NCBI GenBank assembly: GCA_015501585.1
Contig: JADNRY010000238.1
Coordinates: 31,467-95,466 of the forward strand
Direction: 5' to 3'
DNA: 64,000 bases
Origin: Rhodocollybia butyracea
Taxonomy: Eukaryota; Basidiomycota; Agaricomycetes; Agaricales; Omphalotaceae
Under the pieces are notes generated by a model that ran no database searches, was not told the origin of the DNA, and saw nothing but the letters and a program-made list of their open reading frames with translations. Shown piece after piece: positions 25,161 through 35,569 of this stretch. The stretch's first letter is position 1. Every line of letters starts with the position of its first letter. The position numbers and the translations under genes were made by a program.

Positions 25161-25492
25161 GGCTCGACTGCAGGTCAAAGCTGTGGCAGACAGGCATGGA
25201 GCTCTTGCAGCATGACGATGAGATGCAGCCAGCACAAACGCTACCTCAGCTACTGCCGTATGTTCTAATCTATACCTAAAATTAAAATTGCAGTGCTCAT
25301 GTTATGACTCGATCAATTGTCTCGTCCAAACCTTCACAGTACGTAACTCAGCAGTAAAAATGATAAGAGAAATTAATGAGATTATAGAGCAAGCCTTTCC
25401 GTTTGTTGAAACCGCTAGGCAAAAAATATATACTCAAACAACTAGGCTCAAGTAAAGTTAGTAACTAGTTTGTAATACGAAACTCACAGAAG

Positions 25493-25806
25493 TTATTATT
25501 TGGAGATAGCTCGACAAATAATAATATGATTACCCTTGGAGATAGCTCAACAAGCAGTAATATGAACCAGAACTAGTACTCGGAGATGGCTCAACAAGTA
25601 GTAGTGAGTGTGGTGTCTAGTACTCGGAGATAGCTCAACAAGTAATAGGAAGTTGCAACTCGGAGATAGCTCAACAAGTGGCAATTAAAGAAGTATTCAC
25701 TAGGAGATAGCTCAACAGGTGAATGTTAGTGGATACAACTTGGAGTTAGCTCAACAAGATGTATAAATGTGTATTGTAGCTTGGAGATAGCTCAACAAGA
25801 TACAAT
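25493..25806 (+). repeat. Array of eight hairpins with constant loop and variable stems
   Basis: The core GGAGATAGCTCAACAAG (minor variants) recurs eight times at intervals of about 36-45 bases, with cores starting near 25502, 25538, 25582, 25625, 25661, 25703, 25742 and 25782. Each copy is flanked by an inverted pair that differs from copy to copy: TTATTATTTG/CAAATAATAA (copy 1, 10 perfect pairs), TTAC/GTAA (2), TACT/AGTA (3, 4), TTGC/GCAA (5), ATTCAC/GTGAAT (6), ATACA/TGTAT (7), ATTGTA/TACAAT (8). The loop GAGATAGCTCAA stays constant and contains a small GAG/CTC pair. Sequence changes in one arm are matched in the other, so the fold rather than the sequence is conserved. Confidence 0.8.
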
Positions 25807-25939
25807 GAGTTGGTCTGGTGATTCAAACAAGTGATAACAGCAAACAAGTGGGGGTTTGGATTTAAGAAAATAATACGTCTCCTATACATTGGTAAATCTA
25901 GCCTCCTTATATACTGTTGAGTATGTATTATTTAGGAAA

Positions 25940-26110
25940 TGCTGCAGAATGACATCATAACTGTGGAGCACTGGAATGATGTCATAACTGCGGAGCACTG
26001 GAATGATATCATAACTGTGGAGCTGGAATGATGTCATAACTGCGGAGCAGTAAGATGACATCATAACTGTGGAGCATCAGAACTGCGGAGTAGTAGAATG
26101 ATGTCATGGT
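25940..26110. repeat. 27-bp tandem repeat
   Basis: CATAACTGYGGAGCACTGGAATGATRT-type units, about five imperfect copies, some shortened. The edge motif ATGACATCAT/ATGATGTCAT is palindromic. On the minus strand it reads SYDIIPVL repeats, which I take as chance. Might be a subterminal repeat of the enclosing element. Confidence 0.6.
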
Positions 26111-27326
26111 GTAACATGCAGTGACTGGTGTTCAATCATTCTAGTGGAACCGAAGTTGATTAACAGTATGTTCATGTGTGCAACATTATGCCAAATAATG
26201 TAGAGAAAATGAGTAATGAACGTAAAATGTATATGATAAGTAGAAATCTTAATGATAGTAGTAGTAGTTGGTTAATAATAATAGAAAAAGATGTGTATAT
26301 GCTTATAGTTTGGGTATGGGTCATAACAGCTCATCCAATGAACCGCCGTGTAGCCCGCTCATCATAATAGAGATGCGTTACGCCATTCTTCTTTATGTAC
26401 TGCCAGGTTGATTCCGCGCCTTTGGTAGTGGCTGCAAACCTCACTGTAGGCGCCAAAATTGTAACATTGTAGAATGGCAAAAAAGCCTGATTGTCATTCC
26501 GAGCCACTACGAATATAATAAGTTGGAGATGAGAATGAGTGATTAGAAGGGGGCCGTTAGATGAACTCTTCCACATTGGAGGGCTGAAGCCTGAGCTGTC
26601 CCACACAGCAACTGCTGCTATGACAGCACAGCACTGAGGAATGACTCTGTCATAAGCATTACTGACATGAGTGGAAGCAAAAGTCTCACAAGACTCAAAG
26701 CAGCAAAAAGCTATGCATATTTGCGTCTCGTGGATCAATAAATAAGGCAAGGTGGCTTTTGATCTGCATCTGCGTGAAATTTTGTAGCTGAGCTCACATC
26801 TGCTTTGAGTGGGTTTTGGTATGCACTAGTGCTTTACCACCCCCACACATTGTGTTAATCTCCTGGTTAATCTTCAGCTCATGAAATTTAAAACAGATTG
26901 ATAATTAATATATTGTCTGATACGTATATTTACTCTGAAAGTTATTCACAAAAAATGAGGGACATTCATCCAGAATATTGTCTGAAGTCCAACTTCTGCT
27001 CCACTCATTTGAGCTTGGGACCAACATACAGCTCTGCCTAATATCTGACAAAGAGATAATTCCACCTTGCGGAATGCCGTTCAAGGCTGAGGGTTTTACA
27101 TGATACATCCCATTTTTACTATCAGGTCCACTTTTAAAGTGAGAAAACCATGTAATGTATGCAAGAGGGGTTCTGGGCCAGTTTGAGGGAGCAGGCTCTT
27201 CTAGTATTCCAAATCCTTGCCCGAGTCTTTTTACTTTTTCAGGAAGCTGAAATATGACCCTAAGCCTGGCAACTCTATGACCTATTACTGCTGTAGATTC
27301 GGCTTCATTGTTGACTAACACTATCA

Positions 27327-27699
27327 CATCAGGAAAAGCCGTTTTTGCCTAGGTGACCCCAGAGTGGCCTAAAGCAAACTAGGTGACCTATGAATCCTAT
27401 GGCATCCTAAGAATTTGGGCTCGTCCCTTGCCAGTCAAGGCTCTTGAGGATTCCCTAGGCAAGCCTAGGTTTGCCCAGGTTTGCCCAGGTGCTCCTGGGA
27501 AACACCTGGGGAACACCTGGGCAAACCTGGGCAAACCTAGGCTTGCCCTGGGTTTGCCTAGGATACCCTAGGGAATCCTCAAGAGCCTTGATTGGCAAGG
27601 GACGAGCCCAAATTCCTAGGATGCCATAGGATTCATAGGTCACCTAGTTTGCTTTAGGCCATTCTGGGGTCACCTAGGCAAAAATGGCTTTTCCTGATG
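27327..27699. mobile_element. Palindromic foldback element, copy 3, inside the Plavaka gene
   Basis: 373 bp, CATCAGGAAAAGCCG to its complement, with the 2-bp duplication CA at 27325-27326 and 27700-27701. Removing the element and one CA joins the codons for RYDTV and IVLVNNEAES of the transposase in frame. This proves the element limits and shows that it inserted into a then-open gene. Confidence 0.95.
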
Positions 27700-29822
27700 C
27701 ACTGTATCATATCTAGGTCCTGACTGAGAGGTTCTCAAGTTGGTGCCAGACGGGATGGCTTTTACTATTTCTTTTGGCACATCTGAGTCATCATTGAACA
27801 GATTAACTGGTGTAAATTTGAAATGGTGCCAAACGTCAAGCAAAGTAAAAGGAAGACATCCATTTGCTATAGCTTCTTTTTTTGTAGCCTGTTCTTCTTT
27901 CGGAAGATGAGAGTTTATATAGAGCTTCAGTGCTGGTATAAAACCAGGCACATTATGAGAATTAACAATTGCGTTAAGACTTTTTCTTTTCTCATGCGGA
28001 TGTTTAGCTATTCAGATGTTGGTCTGCAGCAGTTCGGACCCAGATTGGGTTTCAACTTTTCTAGCAGCATCAGCAGTGGGAGCTCTTTTAACCTGAGTCT
28101 GTCTCTTTTTGCCAAGTTTGGCAACATCAAGGATAAGAGCAGTAGTATCCTCTTCCGACTTGTCTTCTTCAGTATCTTCATCATGTGCCATAGTAGTCGA
28201 ATCAATCCAGTTTCTATAAAACTCATATGACATCCTTTTTTCTTGTCTTGAAAGCCATTGGGTCATCTGAGGGAAGTGATCATGTTTATTGGTTGCATCC
28301 CAGGCTTCTTTTGCCATATCTATGTGCAAACGCTCAAATGCTTCTGTGTTGTAGTTATCAGTTGTGCCAAGCCACTTGATGGAATCTACATAATGAACCA
28401 GAGAGTGAAATTTGGGAATGTTCAAGTGATCTCGAACACCTTCCGTGACAAAGTAGGCCTTGTTTTTGTGCCATGTTTGTAGCTCTGCATCCATATAGTC
28501 TAGAGTCTCCTGGTCATGTGAAGGGTACTGAGCAAGATGAATGAAATTCAACAAAGCTTTGCAAGCCGCGATGCCTTTTGCATCAACTTTTCCTGTTAGA
28601 GATGCGAGGAGAATATGTGCTATGTGCTTATGCTCAGTCTCAGTTATCTGGCTGAAATCTGCTATCCCTTTTTTGAAATGACGGACACCACATGTAGGCG
28701 GTAGCACTTGAAATCGCTCATCAAGTTCATTCACACCTACAATTTCTTGTACCCATTTATGCAGATGCACAAAGACTCCTTGGTAGCATTGGTGAAGAAT
28801 ATCAGGTGTAATGCACCAATGTATGTCTGTTAGAGGAAATCCTGCCCAAAAAGGTTCAAATCCCCCAGCAACATTGTGCTCCTTCATAGCAGATGTATGT
28901 GCATGACTTTTTGCCCTTGATACAGTAGCAGAAGACTGATTAGCTACAGCGTCCTTATAAGCTTTATTGATTATTTTTTGAGTCCATGACTGTGTCCATA
29001 GATCTCCAGTTACTGCATGGGACAGCTCTTGTGCTTTTTTTTTGCACTTTGGACAGGTGCCATACTTGGTGCATGTTACAAGACACTGCTCAGGATAGTC
29101 TGCCACATATATAGAAAGCAGGGATAGACCATCCTCACATCACCATCACCTCCAACCATTTCTATTCCCCCTGTTTGCGGATTTCCAGCGGATTTTAATG
29201 GTGCCAATACATGAGCCATAGAACAATGAAAAATCTCATACGCTCTTAATTTGGAATCTTTTTTTGTGATGCATTTTTTATCAGGCTTATCAACAGAGAG
29301 ATAAGCAATAAGCACACATGCCCGAGCACTGGGCTTTCGCCTCAATGCCTTGGGCAAATTTCCAATGGTGAGATAGACAGGATATGCAGATTTGTTCCCT
29401 GAGAACCTGGTTAGGTTAGTTTTATCAGAGGCTATAATCACAGGGCAGACTGTTCCTCCTTCTGGAATTGCATGCTAGTTTGAGATAAGTTCAAGTAGGA
29501 TGTCCCATGCTAAGTTCAATTTATCTTAGTAGTAATGCTGGCAGTACATACCTGTACTGCGTTCCAGAAACCTGCAGTCCACATTTCGGAGAAGATACGG
29601 TTATCTTCAGTCTTTGCTTCCCCTCCACGAAAAAGCTTTCCTGGCCTATACACCAAGTTTTCGGCAAAGGCGGGATCACCCCACAGTGCTTTGATGGCTT
29701 CTACAGGGTTCCGATGATGCACAGTAAACTGTTCATCAGGTTTATCGCAGAATGAGAATTGCTTAGTGTACCAATTGCCGCATCTCTCAGGAATTTCATC
29801 AATGCACTTCAGCATACCTTTA

Positions 29823-31085
29823 GAGTCAGTTCGGCCACTTCAGTTTTCAGGAATCAGAATCAGGATTCAGGAATCCTGAAACATTAATAAGTGGATCATG
29901 TCATAAGTTTTGTGCGAAATAACTTGCCGCGTATACGAGCCTACTTGCTCCTGCCTGTATCTTGTTGTTCTTGCTCACATTCCACGCGTTTTTACGCGTT
30001 TTCGATGAAAAACACGAAGCCTTAAGCTTAATAGGAATGATGAAACACTATAATCAAATCTCGTGATTTTTCTTGCGTGAATTAGCTCAAAATTATCGCG
30101 CGGTGCAGTGTGTTAATCGATAAACTATTCCCTCGATGCAACCATCAGATAGCCTTGTGCCAGAGCAAGCACAACTTATCCTTCTCTCCGCAGCTTTCGT
30201 TATGCACACAGTCACTGCTGCAGTGAACATCTATGGTTCTTCTTACTACTGGAAACAGGACTATCACACTTCTTCTCTCTCAGGGCATGCTCGGGTTGAG
30301 GAACTGAAGGCAGGCCATCCAGACCGTATACACACAGAGTTGGGGGTTCAACTCCATGTTTTTCTCGGCCTGGTGCATGAGTTAAAGCTCCTGGGCTTTG
30401 AAACATCAAGATATGGCATAACCGTTGATGAGCAACTTGCCATTTTCTTGTACACCTGCGTGACTGGGTTGTCGATCCGGCATGTTGGCGAGAGGTTCCA
30501 GCACTCGAACGAGACTATCTCTCAGTATGTCCTTTGTTTATCTCTCTCTTTTTTTGTTATCTAATAATGCATAATAAAAGCTATTTCCGAGAAGTCTGTA
30601 CAACATTCTCGTCTCCTGGATTCTATGATAAGATGGTCCATCTTCCCACTCCCAATGATCCACCACACAGCTGCTTATTCAAAAGCTCAACAGCAGAGTT
30701 CATTACAGAAGCCTTGAACTTTTTTGTATCACCAGCAGCGGCTACGTGAGGCACCAAGTGGTCACAGAGCTCTTGACAGTCAGAAAGTAGCTAAATACTG
30801 TTGCCTTCAGCTGTATTTGGTGAAATAAAGACATCGTTGGATGCACCTTTCGGGAGCAATTGATAGCAAGGTGCTTTACAGGCCGAAGGTTTTTTTTTCT
30901 CCATCGAAAACACATAAAAACACGTGGAATATGAACGAGAACGACAAGAAAGGGCAGGAGCAGATAGGCGCGGATGCGCGGCAAGTTATTTCACACGACA
31001 CTTATGACATGATCCGCTTATTAATGTTTCAGGATTCCTGAATCCTGATTCTGATTCCTGAAAACTGAGGTGGCCGAACTGACTC
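29823..31085. mobile_element. PIF/Harbinger element, internally deleted, inside the Plavaka gene
   Basis: Terminal inverted repeats GAGTCAGTTCGGCCAC...GTGGCCGAACTGACTC extend about 100 bp inwards with few differences. The element is flanked by TTA (29820-29822 and 31086-31088), the usual Harbinger target duplication. Removing it with one TTA rejoins the transposase codons for NSK and GMLKC. Length 1263 bp, too short for a full element; it carries only the start of a transposase. Confidence 0.9.
30136..30749 (+). pseudogene. N-terminal fragment of a Harbinger transposase
   Basis: The ORF starts at MQPSDSLVPEQ and contains GITVDEQLAIFLYTCVTGLSI and HVGERFQHSNETISQ, the helix-turn-helix region (DUF8040-like) that precedes the DDE nuclease in PIF/Harbinger transposases. 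A putative intron (GTATGTCC from about 30524 to TAAAAG near 30580) leads to YFREVCTTFSSPGFYDK and PTPNDPPHSC, after which the expected IDGTH nuclease core is missing; the frame ends at 30749. Without the DDE residues it cannot catalyse transposition. The element would depend on a full-length relative. Similarity judged from motifs I know, not from a search. Confidence 0.8.
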
Positions 31086-32891
31086 TTAGAGTTTTTGTAG
31101 GTTAGGCCTAATTTTTGCTGTACCTGTCAGTGAAAGTTGAAAAGTCAGCCAGCTTGAATATTATAACTTCTCAACAACTACCAAGCAGTGGCAAGTCGGA
31201 TGGCAAGTCACCGAAATTGAAGAACTGAGAGACTGAGTTACCTGAGGAACTTGAAGCAGACGATCAAGAGCCTTTTGAAAAATCTTTTCTGTGACTGCCC
31301 AGTGCACTATTTCCCAATCCAACCGGGAAGTAAAAGGTTTGTAGCACTCATGATCAGCTTGAACATCAGCTTGAACATGATCTTGAAGGCTAGTACTTTG
31401 TTGCTTCTTTGATTGCAAAATATTTTTCCACTGCTGATGAATGTTGTATTGCTGGCCAATCACCTTACCAGCAGTAGAATGCCACAGCCATTCCCTTGGC
31501 TTATCTTCATCATTATCAGCACTGCTGAGGGTGCGGCCCAAATTGTAACTTGGATGAGCTGCCAGAGAAGCCTCAGATTCTGAGGCATTGGCGTGAGAAG
31601 AGGCCTCTAGTAGTACTAGGTCTGAACCTGAAGAATCAGAGGAGACTTCACCCATGTCCAAGTCAGAGTCAGACGAGACCTCTGCCATCTCCAAATCTGA
31701 AGAATAAGAGAAATCAGAGTGAGTGTCACTCTGAAGTGTTGAAATATCAAAGTTTGAACTGGCCGGTTTCAAGTGAGGTAGGAAGTCAAACCTGGCTTCC
31801 GCTTCCTCTGGCATTGACACATCTGGTTCTGTAATGTAGGCCTCTTCCATTTCTTTTTCAGACAAGTCCTGAGCACACTCTGAGACTGTATTCATGATTC
31901 ATTCAATTAGTTGCCAACCAGTACCACGAGAAGATATTCAAATAAAGCTGGACATAACAGAGTCAGGAGACGATAGTAAAGTTGCACAATCGTCACTGTC
32001 AAGTTCATCATCCTCTTCCATGTCATCTCCTTCCAAGCAGGCTTCAATATCCCCACTCTCAGGCTGACCGTCATCAAGTCCATAGGCTTCGAGTTCAAAG
32101 TTGTAATCTTTGCCTTCAACATCTTCATATTTTTTTATTGTCAGCATGATCCAAATCCATTGCATTGGGAACTGCATCATGAAACAATGCCGGTTGTAAA
32201 GCCTGGGCTCGCTGCGCCGGGCCAGCTTGGCGAGAAACAGCCTGATGGGATACCATTACTCTGTTAACAGTTTCTGAGATCCTAGCCATATGGGACTCAG
32301 TTTGCCTCAAGTAATACTGTCGATGGGCAATATCCTTCACAGCCTTGATGTGTCTTTCTCGATTGCCAGGTCTGGTAAAGGCTTTGCCGCAGACGAGACA
32401 TGCCCATGCTGAGTTCATGGTCAGAACGCTTGGAGGCCAAAGTTGGAGGGGTAAAAACGCCCAAACTGCACTGAGGAACAGTTATATAAGAGTGCCCAGC
32501 GAGAATATCAGATGACCATGATACTATCAAGTGATCAATCTACTATGTCAATACAACGTGAGAATCGGCACAGTATATTTAGCCCCCATCCCCGTTTCTA
32601 TTTTTTTCAAGCCATTTAGGACCATGATTCAGGAGTCAGAAGAGGTTCAAGTCTTTATAACCGCCTTTTGAACACGACTCAGGGCCCATCAGCAAGTTTC
32701 CAGCGCTGTAGTGCAGCGCTGGGGGCCGCTGGAAACGGCTGTATAGCGCTCACCGACATTTTGCCGATGGTCAGAAGACGCTCAGGTACACTAACTCCCC
32801 TTGCAACGATGTCTTCTCTCGATCACCGCTGGAATAAGTGGATGACAAGGCTGATATGTCAAAATCGCAGATTGTGTAGCATCGCCAGTCA

Positions 32892-33197
32892 TCAATCTCC
32901 CCACTCACCAGAATATAGGTCAGGAGAGCGATGAGAATGAGGACCTCTGATGAAACAATTGCCATTTAATCCCAGGGTCACTAACTCTCTCATACTTCTG
33001 CTTCTTATCTGCTTTTTTGCGAGGTCATTCCAAAAGTAAGTCTTTACCACGCGATCCTTGCCTTCTCTTATGTTTTCCTTGAAGTCACGAACACTCCGAC
33101 CTTTGCCTTCAAACTTACATCCATCGTTGAGAACATCTCGGTTGAAGATTTTTGTAGGACTTGTTGGCTTAGGTGCGTTGTTGAACGCCAATATCAT
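32892..33197 (-). CDS. Short hypothetical protein or exon
   Basis: A 101-codon frame from the ATG at 33197 (MILAFNNAPKPTSPTKIFNRD) with plausible composition and a basic, charged middle (FKENIREGKDRVVKTYFWNDL). It faces away from the coiled-coil gene, start codons 47 bases apart, so the two might share a promoter. The end, with repeated RSRS and SHRSPD, may be past a splice site. No family recognised. It could equally be an unspliced remnant. Confidence 0.3.
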   Translation of the reverse strand: MILAFNNAPKPTSPTKIFNRDVLNDGCKFEGKGRSVRDFKENIREGKDRVVKTYFWNDLAKKQIRSRSMRELVTLGLNGNCFIRGPHSHRSPDLYSGEWGD

Positions 33198-33243
33198 TGA
33201 TTGTTGAACTGTTACTAACCAGTCTGTTTCAGTATACTAAAAC

Positions 33244-33612
33244 ATGAGAGGTCCCAAGCGTACAGCCAAGGCGAGGCCCGAGTCAGTGCCCGAGGTGGAT
33301 GTGGCGAACCAATATCTTGCTAATCTTGAAGATACGAACAATATGAATGCAGAAACACTGGAAGCGCAGAATAGGCGACTGCGGGAGGTCAACAGTGGCC
33401 TGGTACAATTGCTTCAACAGAGTATCGCGATGAACGACGAGAAAGAGGAGCGGGAAGTACGGCACAAGGAAACCAATGGACATCTGATGAATCAATTGGA
33501 AAGCCAGCTCGCCGCTACCCGATCGTTGAACTCGGAAGTTCGACGACTCGAAGCTCTCAGTGAACAGCTGGCCGAGGAAAACTGGGCATTGATTCAGTTG
33601 TTGGAAGATTGA
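33244..33612 (+). CDS. Small coiled-coil protein (122 aa)
   Basis: A single-exon frame from ATG to TGA with no lesion. After a short basic N-terminus (MRGPKRTAKARPESVPEVDV) about residues 15-120 show heptad spacing of Leu/Val with many Glu, Gln and Arg (AQNRRLREVNSGLVQLLQQS, LESQLAATRSLNSEVRRLEA), that is, a long coiled coil without other domain. Codon positions look coding. I do not recognise the family; small coiled-coil proteins like this are common in agaricomycete genomes. It lies 0.5 kb outside the proposed Plavaka right end. Confidence 0.55.
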   Translation: MRGPKRTAKARPESVPEVDVANQYLANLEDTNNMNAETLEAQNRRLREVNSGLVQLLQQSIAMNDEKEEREVRHKETNGHLMNQLESQLAATRSLNSEVRRLEALSEQLAEENWALIQLLED

Positions 33613-34055
33613 CGTCGACGCTGAGCGCTGATGTTGCATGCATGAAGCGCCTCAGGCAATGAACAATTTGCTATGCAGTGTGTAATTAATAATCATGTAT
33701 CTTTGCAATTCAGTGTGTATACGAGGTCTTTGAATCTACTGATCATCCTGGTGTTTGTGCATGTATTGAAGCCACTAAGCTACAGTAAGTTAGATATCCA
33801 ACCACTACCAGCTACCAAAAGGTGAAGGAACAATGAGAATCAAGCCTGGATATTTTGATGTCAAACTGTGTACTTCCAGTACCATAGTAGGCGCTTATCA
33901 TTCTTGTTTCAACCATGAGTCACAACGACAAACTTCACTACAACAACACCCCTGAAATTATCAAAAACTTTCATGAAACTTGGGCCCCACTTTAGTGGCA
34001 CGGGATGAAGCAACCGAGGAGATGTTAGCGATAGCAGATAAAAAAAATCAAGGGT

Positions 34056-35569
34056 TTGGATGATGAAATCAGTGAACTTGAAGCCTGCAGAAGTTCCAAA
34101 TGGAATGAAAGAAAAAAATGGGAGCAATGGAAAAACAAGCTGCACGCGTTACAATCCCCCATAAGAAAGCTCCCAGATGAACTGCTATCTGAGATACTCC
34201 AGCATCAGGATAATCTCATATACATCCACTACAAATCGCACAGTGACATCTTTTGTAAAGCTCCAATGACCGTCGTTGCAAGTTAGGTTTGTTTTCAATG
34301 GCGAAAGCTTGTCCAGGGATCCCCAATTTTATGGTCAAAGTTGACCGTGGATATCTCCATGCTGGCATGGTCAAATGGCTTGGCTGTGCCCAATTTTGAA
34401 GACACCATTCGTTGATTCTTGAACAGGTCTGGCAGGCATCCTTTGGACCTCTCATTGACTCTCAACCTTCCTCTGTACACAAACACGAACACAAATGCAG
34501 GGGGAATTCCTGGGCTCTTCCTTCTTGCAGAGCAAGCTTATTGGTGGAAAAATTTTAAATATGTTGGGGAGCAGTCAGTGTGGGCTGATGAAGCACTAGC
34601 GAAAAAATTGGATTTTCCACTGCTTATGGAACTCGACTGGGAGGCCGCATGTGATATACCAGAGGGGATTGAAAGAGAGGCTTTTAATCGCTTCGTGCGG
34701 CATTCTCCAAGACTCTACTCAATCAGAGTGAACTTCATTCCAGAATTACCACTCTCCATCTCTGTGCTTAATCTCGATTCCCTCATAACTTCGCAATCAG
34801 ATTTAAAGGGAGTTTTGGACAACTTCCCCTCTCTGAAATCCCTCGATATCAGGTTTTACGGGGAAGAGGATTCAGAGGAACCTTTAGAGCAGCAACAGAT
34901 GTGTGGCTCTTGGCCTAACATCACATCACTCAGTATCACTGATGCTTTCAGGCAAGGGGCGTCACTAAAAGTGATATTTACATTCTTCAGTTTTCCTTGT
35001 TTGAGGGAGCTTATCGTTGACCATTCAAAATGCGAATGGCCCACTGAGGCCTTCAAATCATTTATATCCAGCTCGGGCTGTAGGATACAGTCCCTTGTTC
35101 TTGGAGGGGAGATGTATCTCGAACTATCAGATGAGGACCTCTTTCAAACACTTCAATGTGTACCAGAACTTTCATTGTTACAACTCCATGTCCCAGATGA
35201 TTATAACCCATATTCCCTTCCATCACATAGACCGTTTTCTGCGTATCTATTGGAAAAGCTCATGCTCAATGGCAAGAACCCTGATTCCGATATCATTGCA
35301 AACCTAGAAAATCTCTCTATAACTAATGTCGGGGTGAGTTTGATGACCACGCTGCTATTACCATGGTCCAATCACGTTGGTCCAGGCCTGGACGACTGCA
35401 CACTATAAAGTCTTTCATGCTTAAATTTGCCTATCAAGAAATTGATCCCAGGACTATGAATATGTACAATGCTTTACAGATTTTGGATGGGGAGGGTTTG
35501 AAAGTGGTAGTGTATTCGGAAGTTCCTTCTAAAGGAAGCAAGCAAGCAAGGAAAGAAGTGTTGGTATGA
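34056..35569 (+). pseudogene. F-box / LRR-like protein pseudogene
   Basis: Starts in a coiled segment (MDDEISELEACRSSKWNERKKW) followed by the F-box core IRKLPDELLSEI (residues about 38-50), as in basidiomycete F-box-like proteins. The C-terminal two thirds are irregular leucine-rich segments (FPSLKSLDIRFYGEE, PNITSLSITDAF, FPCLRELIVDHSK). F-box proteins recruit substrates to SCF ubiquitin ligases. Lesions in the same frame: TAG at 34284-34286, just before VCFQWRKLVQGSPILW, and TGA at 34413-34415 (where the family has Trp, before FLNRSG). A frame change near 35400 moves the C-terminus to the frame ending at 35569. The start could lie further upstream. Confidence 0.75.

Larger units (their letters stand above)
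26905..32418 (-). pseudogene. Plavaka-family transposase gene, interrupted and mutated
   Basis: Read leftwards: C2H2-like finger CLVCGKAFTRPGNRERHIKA (32330-32400); acidic spacer (31530-32120); DWEIVHWAVTEKIFQKALDRL (about 31260-31320); KLGLTYKNSKGMLKCIDEIP; ALWGDPAFAENLVYRPGK and MWTAGFWNAVQ (29560-29740); VIIASDKTNLTRFSGNKSAYP (29370-29440); FWAGFPLTDIHWCITPDILHQ (about 28790-28860); IPKFHSLVHYVDSIKWLGTTDNYNTEAFERLHID (28320-28420); C-terminal part 26905-27327 and 27670-27951. This is the domain order of Plavaka (CACTA-related) transposases of mushroom fungi. Lesions: frame change in an A7 run near 32135, TAG at 29475-29477 (probably former TGG), a one-base frame change near 29120, and insertions at 27327-27699 and 29823-31085. 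Dead as it stands. Confidence 0.85.
23661..32744 (-). mobile_element. Probable Plavaka-type DNA transposon
   Basis: A 34-bp inverted pair, 30 of 34 identical, brackets the Plavaka transposase gene: 23661-23694 (ATACAGCCGGTTCCAGC...) and 32711-32744 (complement ATACAGCCGTTTCCAGC...). Distance and orientation fit terminal inverted repeats, but no target duplication is evident and the outermost bases are uncertain. Internal contents: a decayed reading frame, the hairpin array, a 27-bp repeat, the transposase gene and two younger insertions. Confidence 0.45.

Noticed and set aside
25493..25806. Hairpin array as tRNA-like genes or a CRISPR array
   Set aside because: TAGCTCAAC resembles a tRNA A-box, but no B-box or cloverleaf follows, and the spacers are palindromic arms, not unique spacers of constant length; CRISPR is not expected in a fungus.
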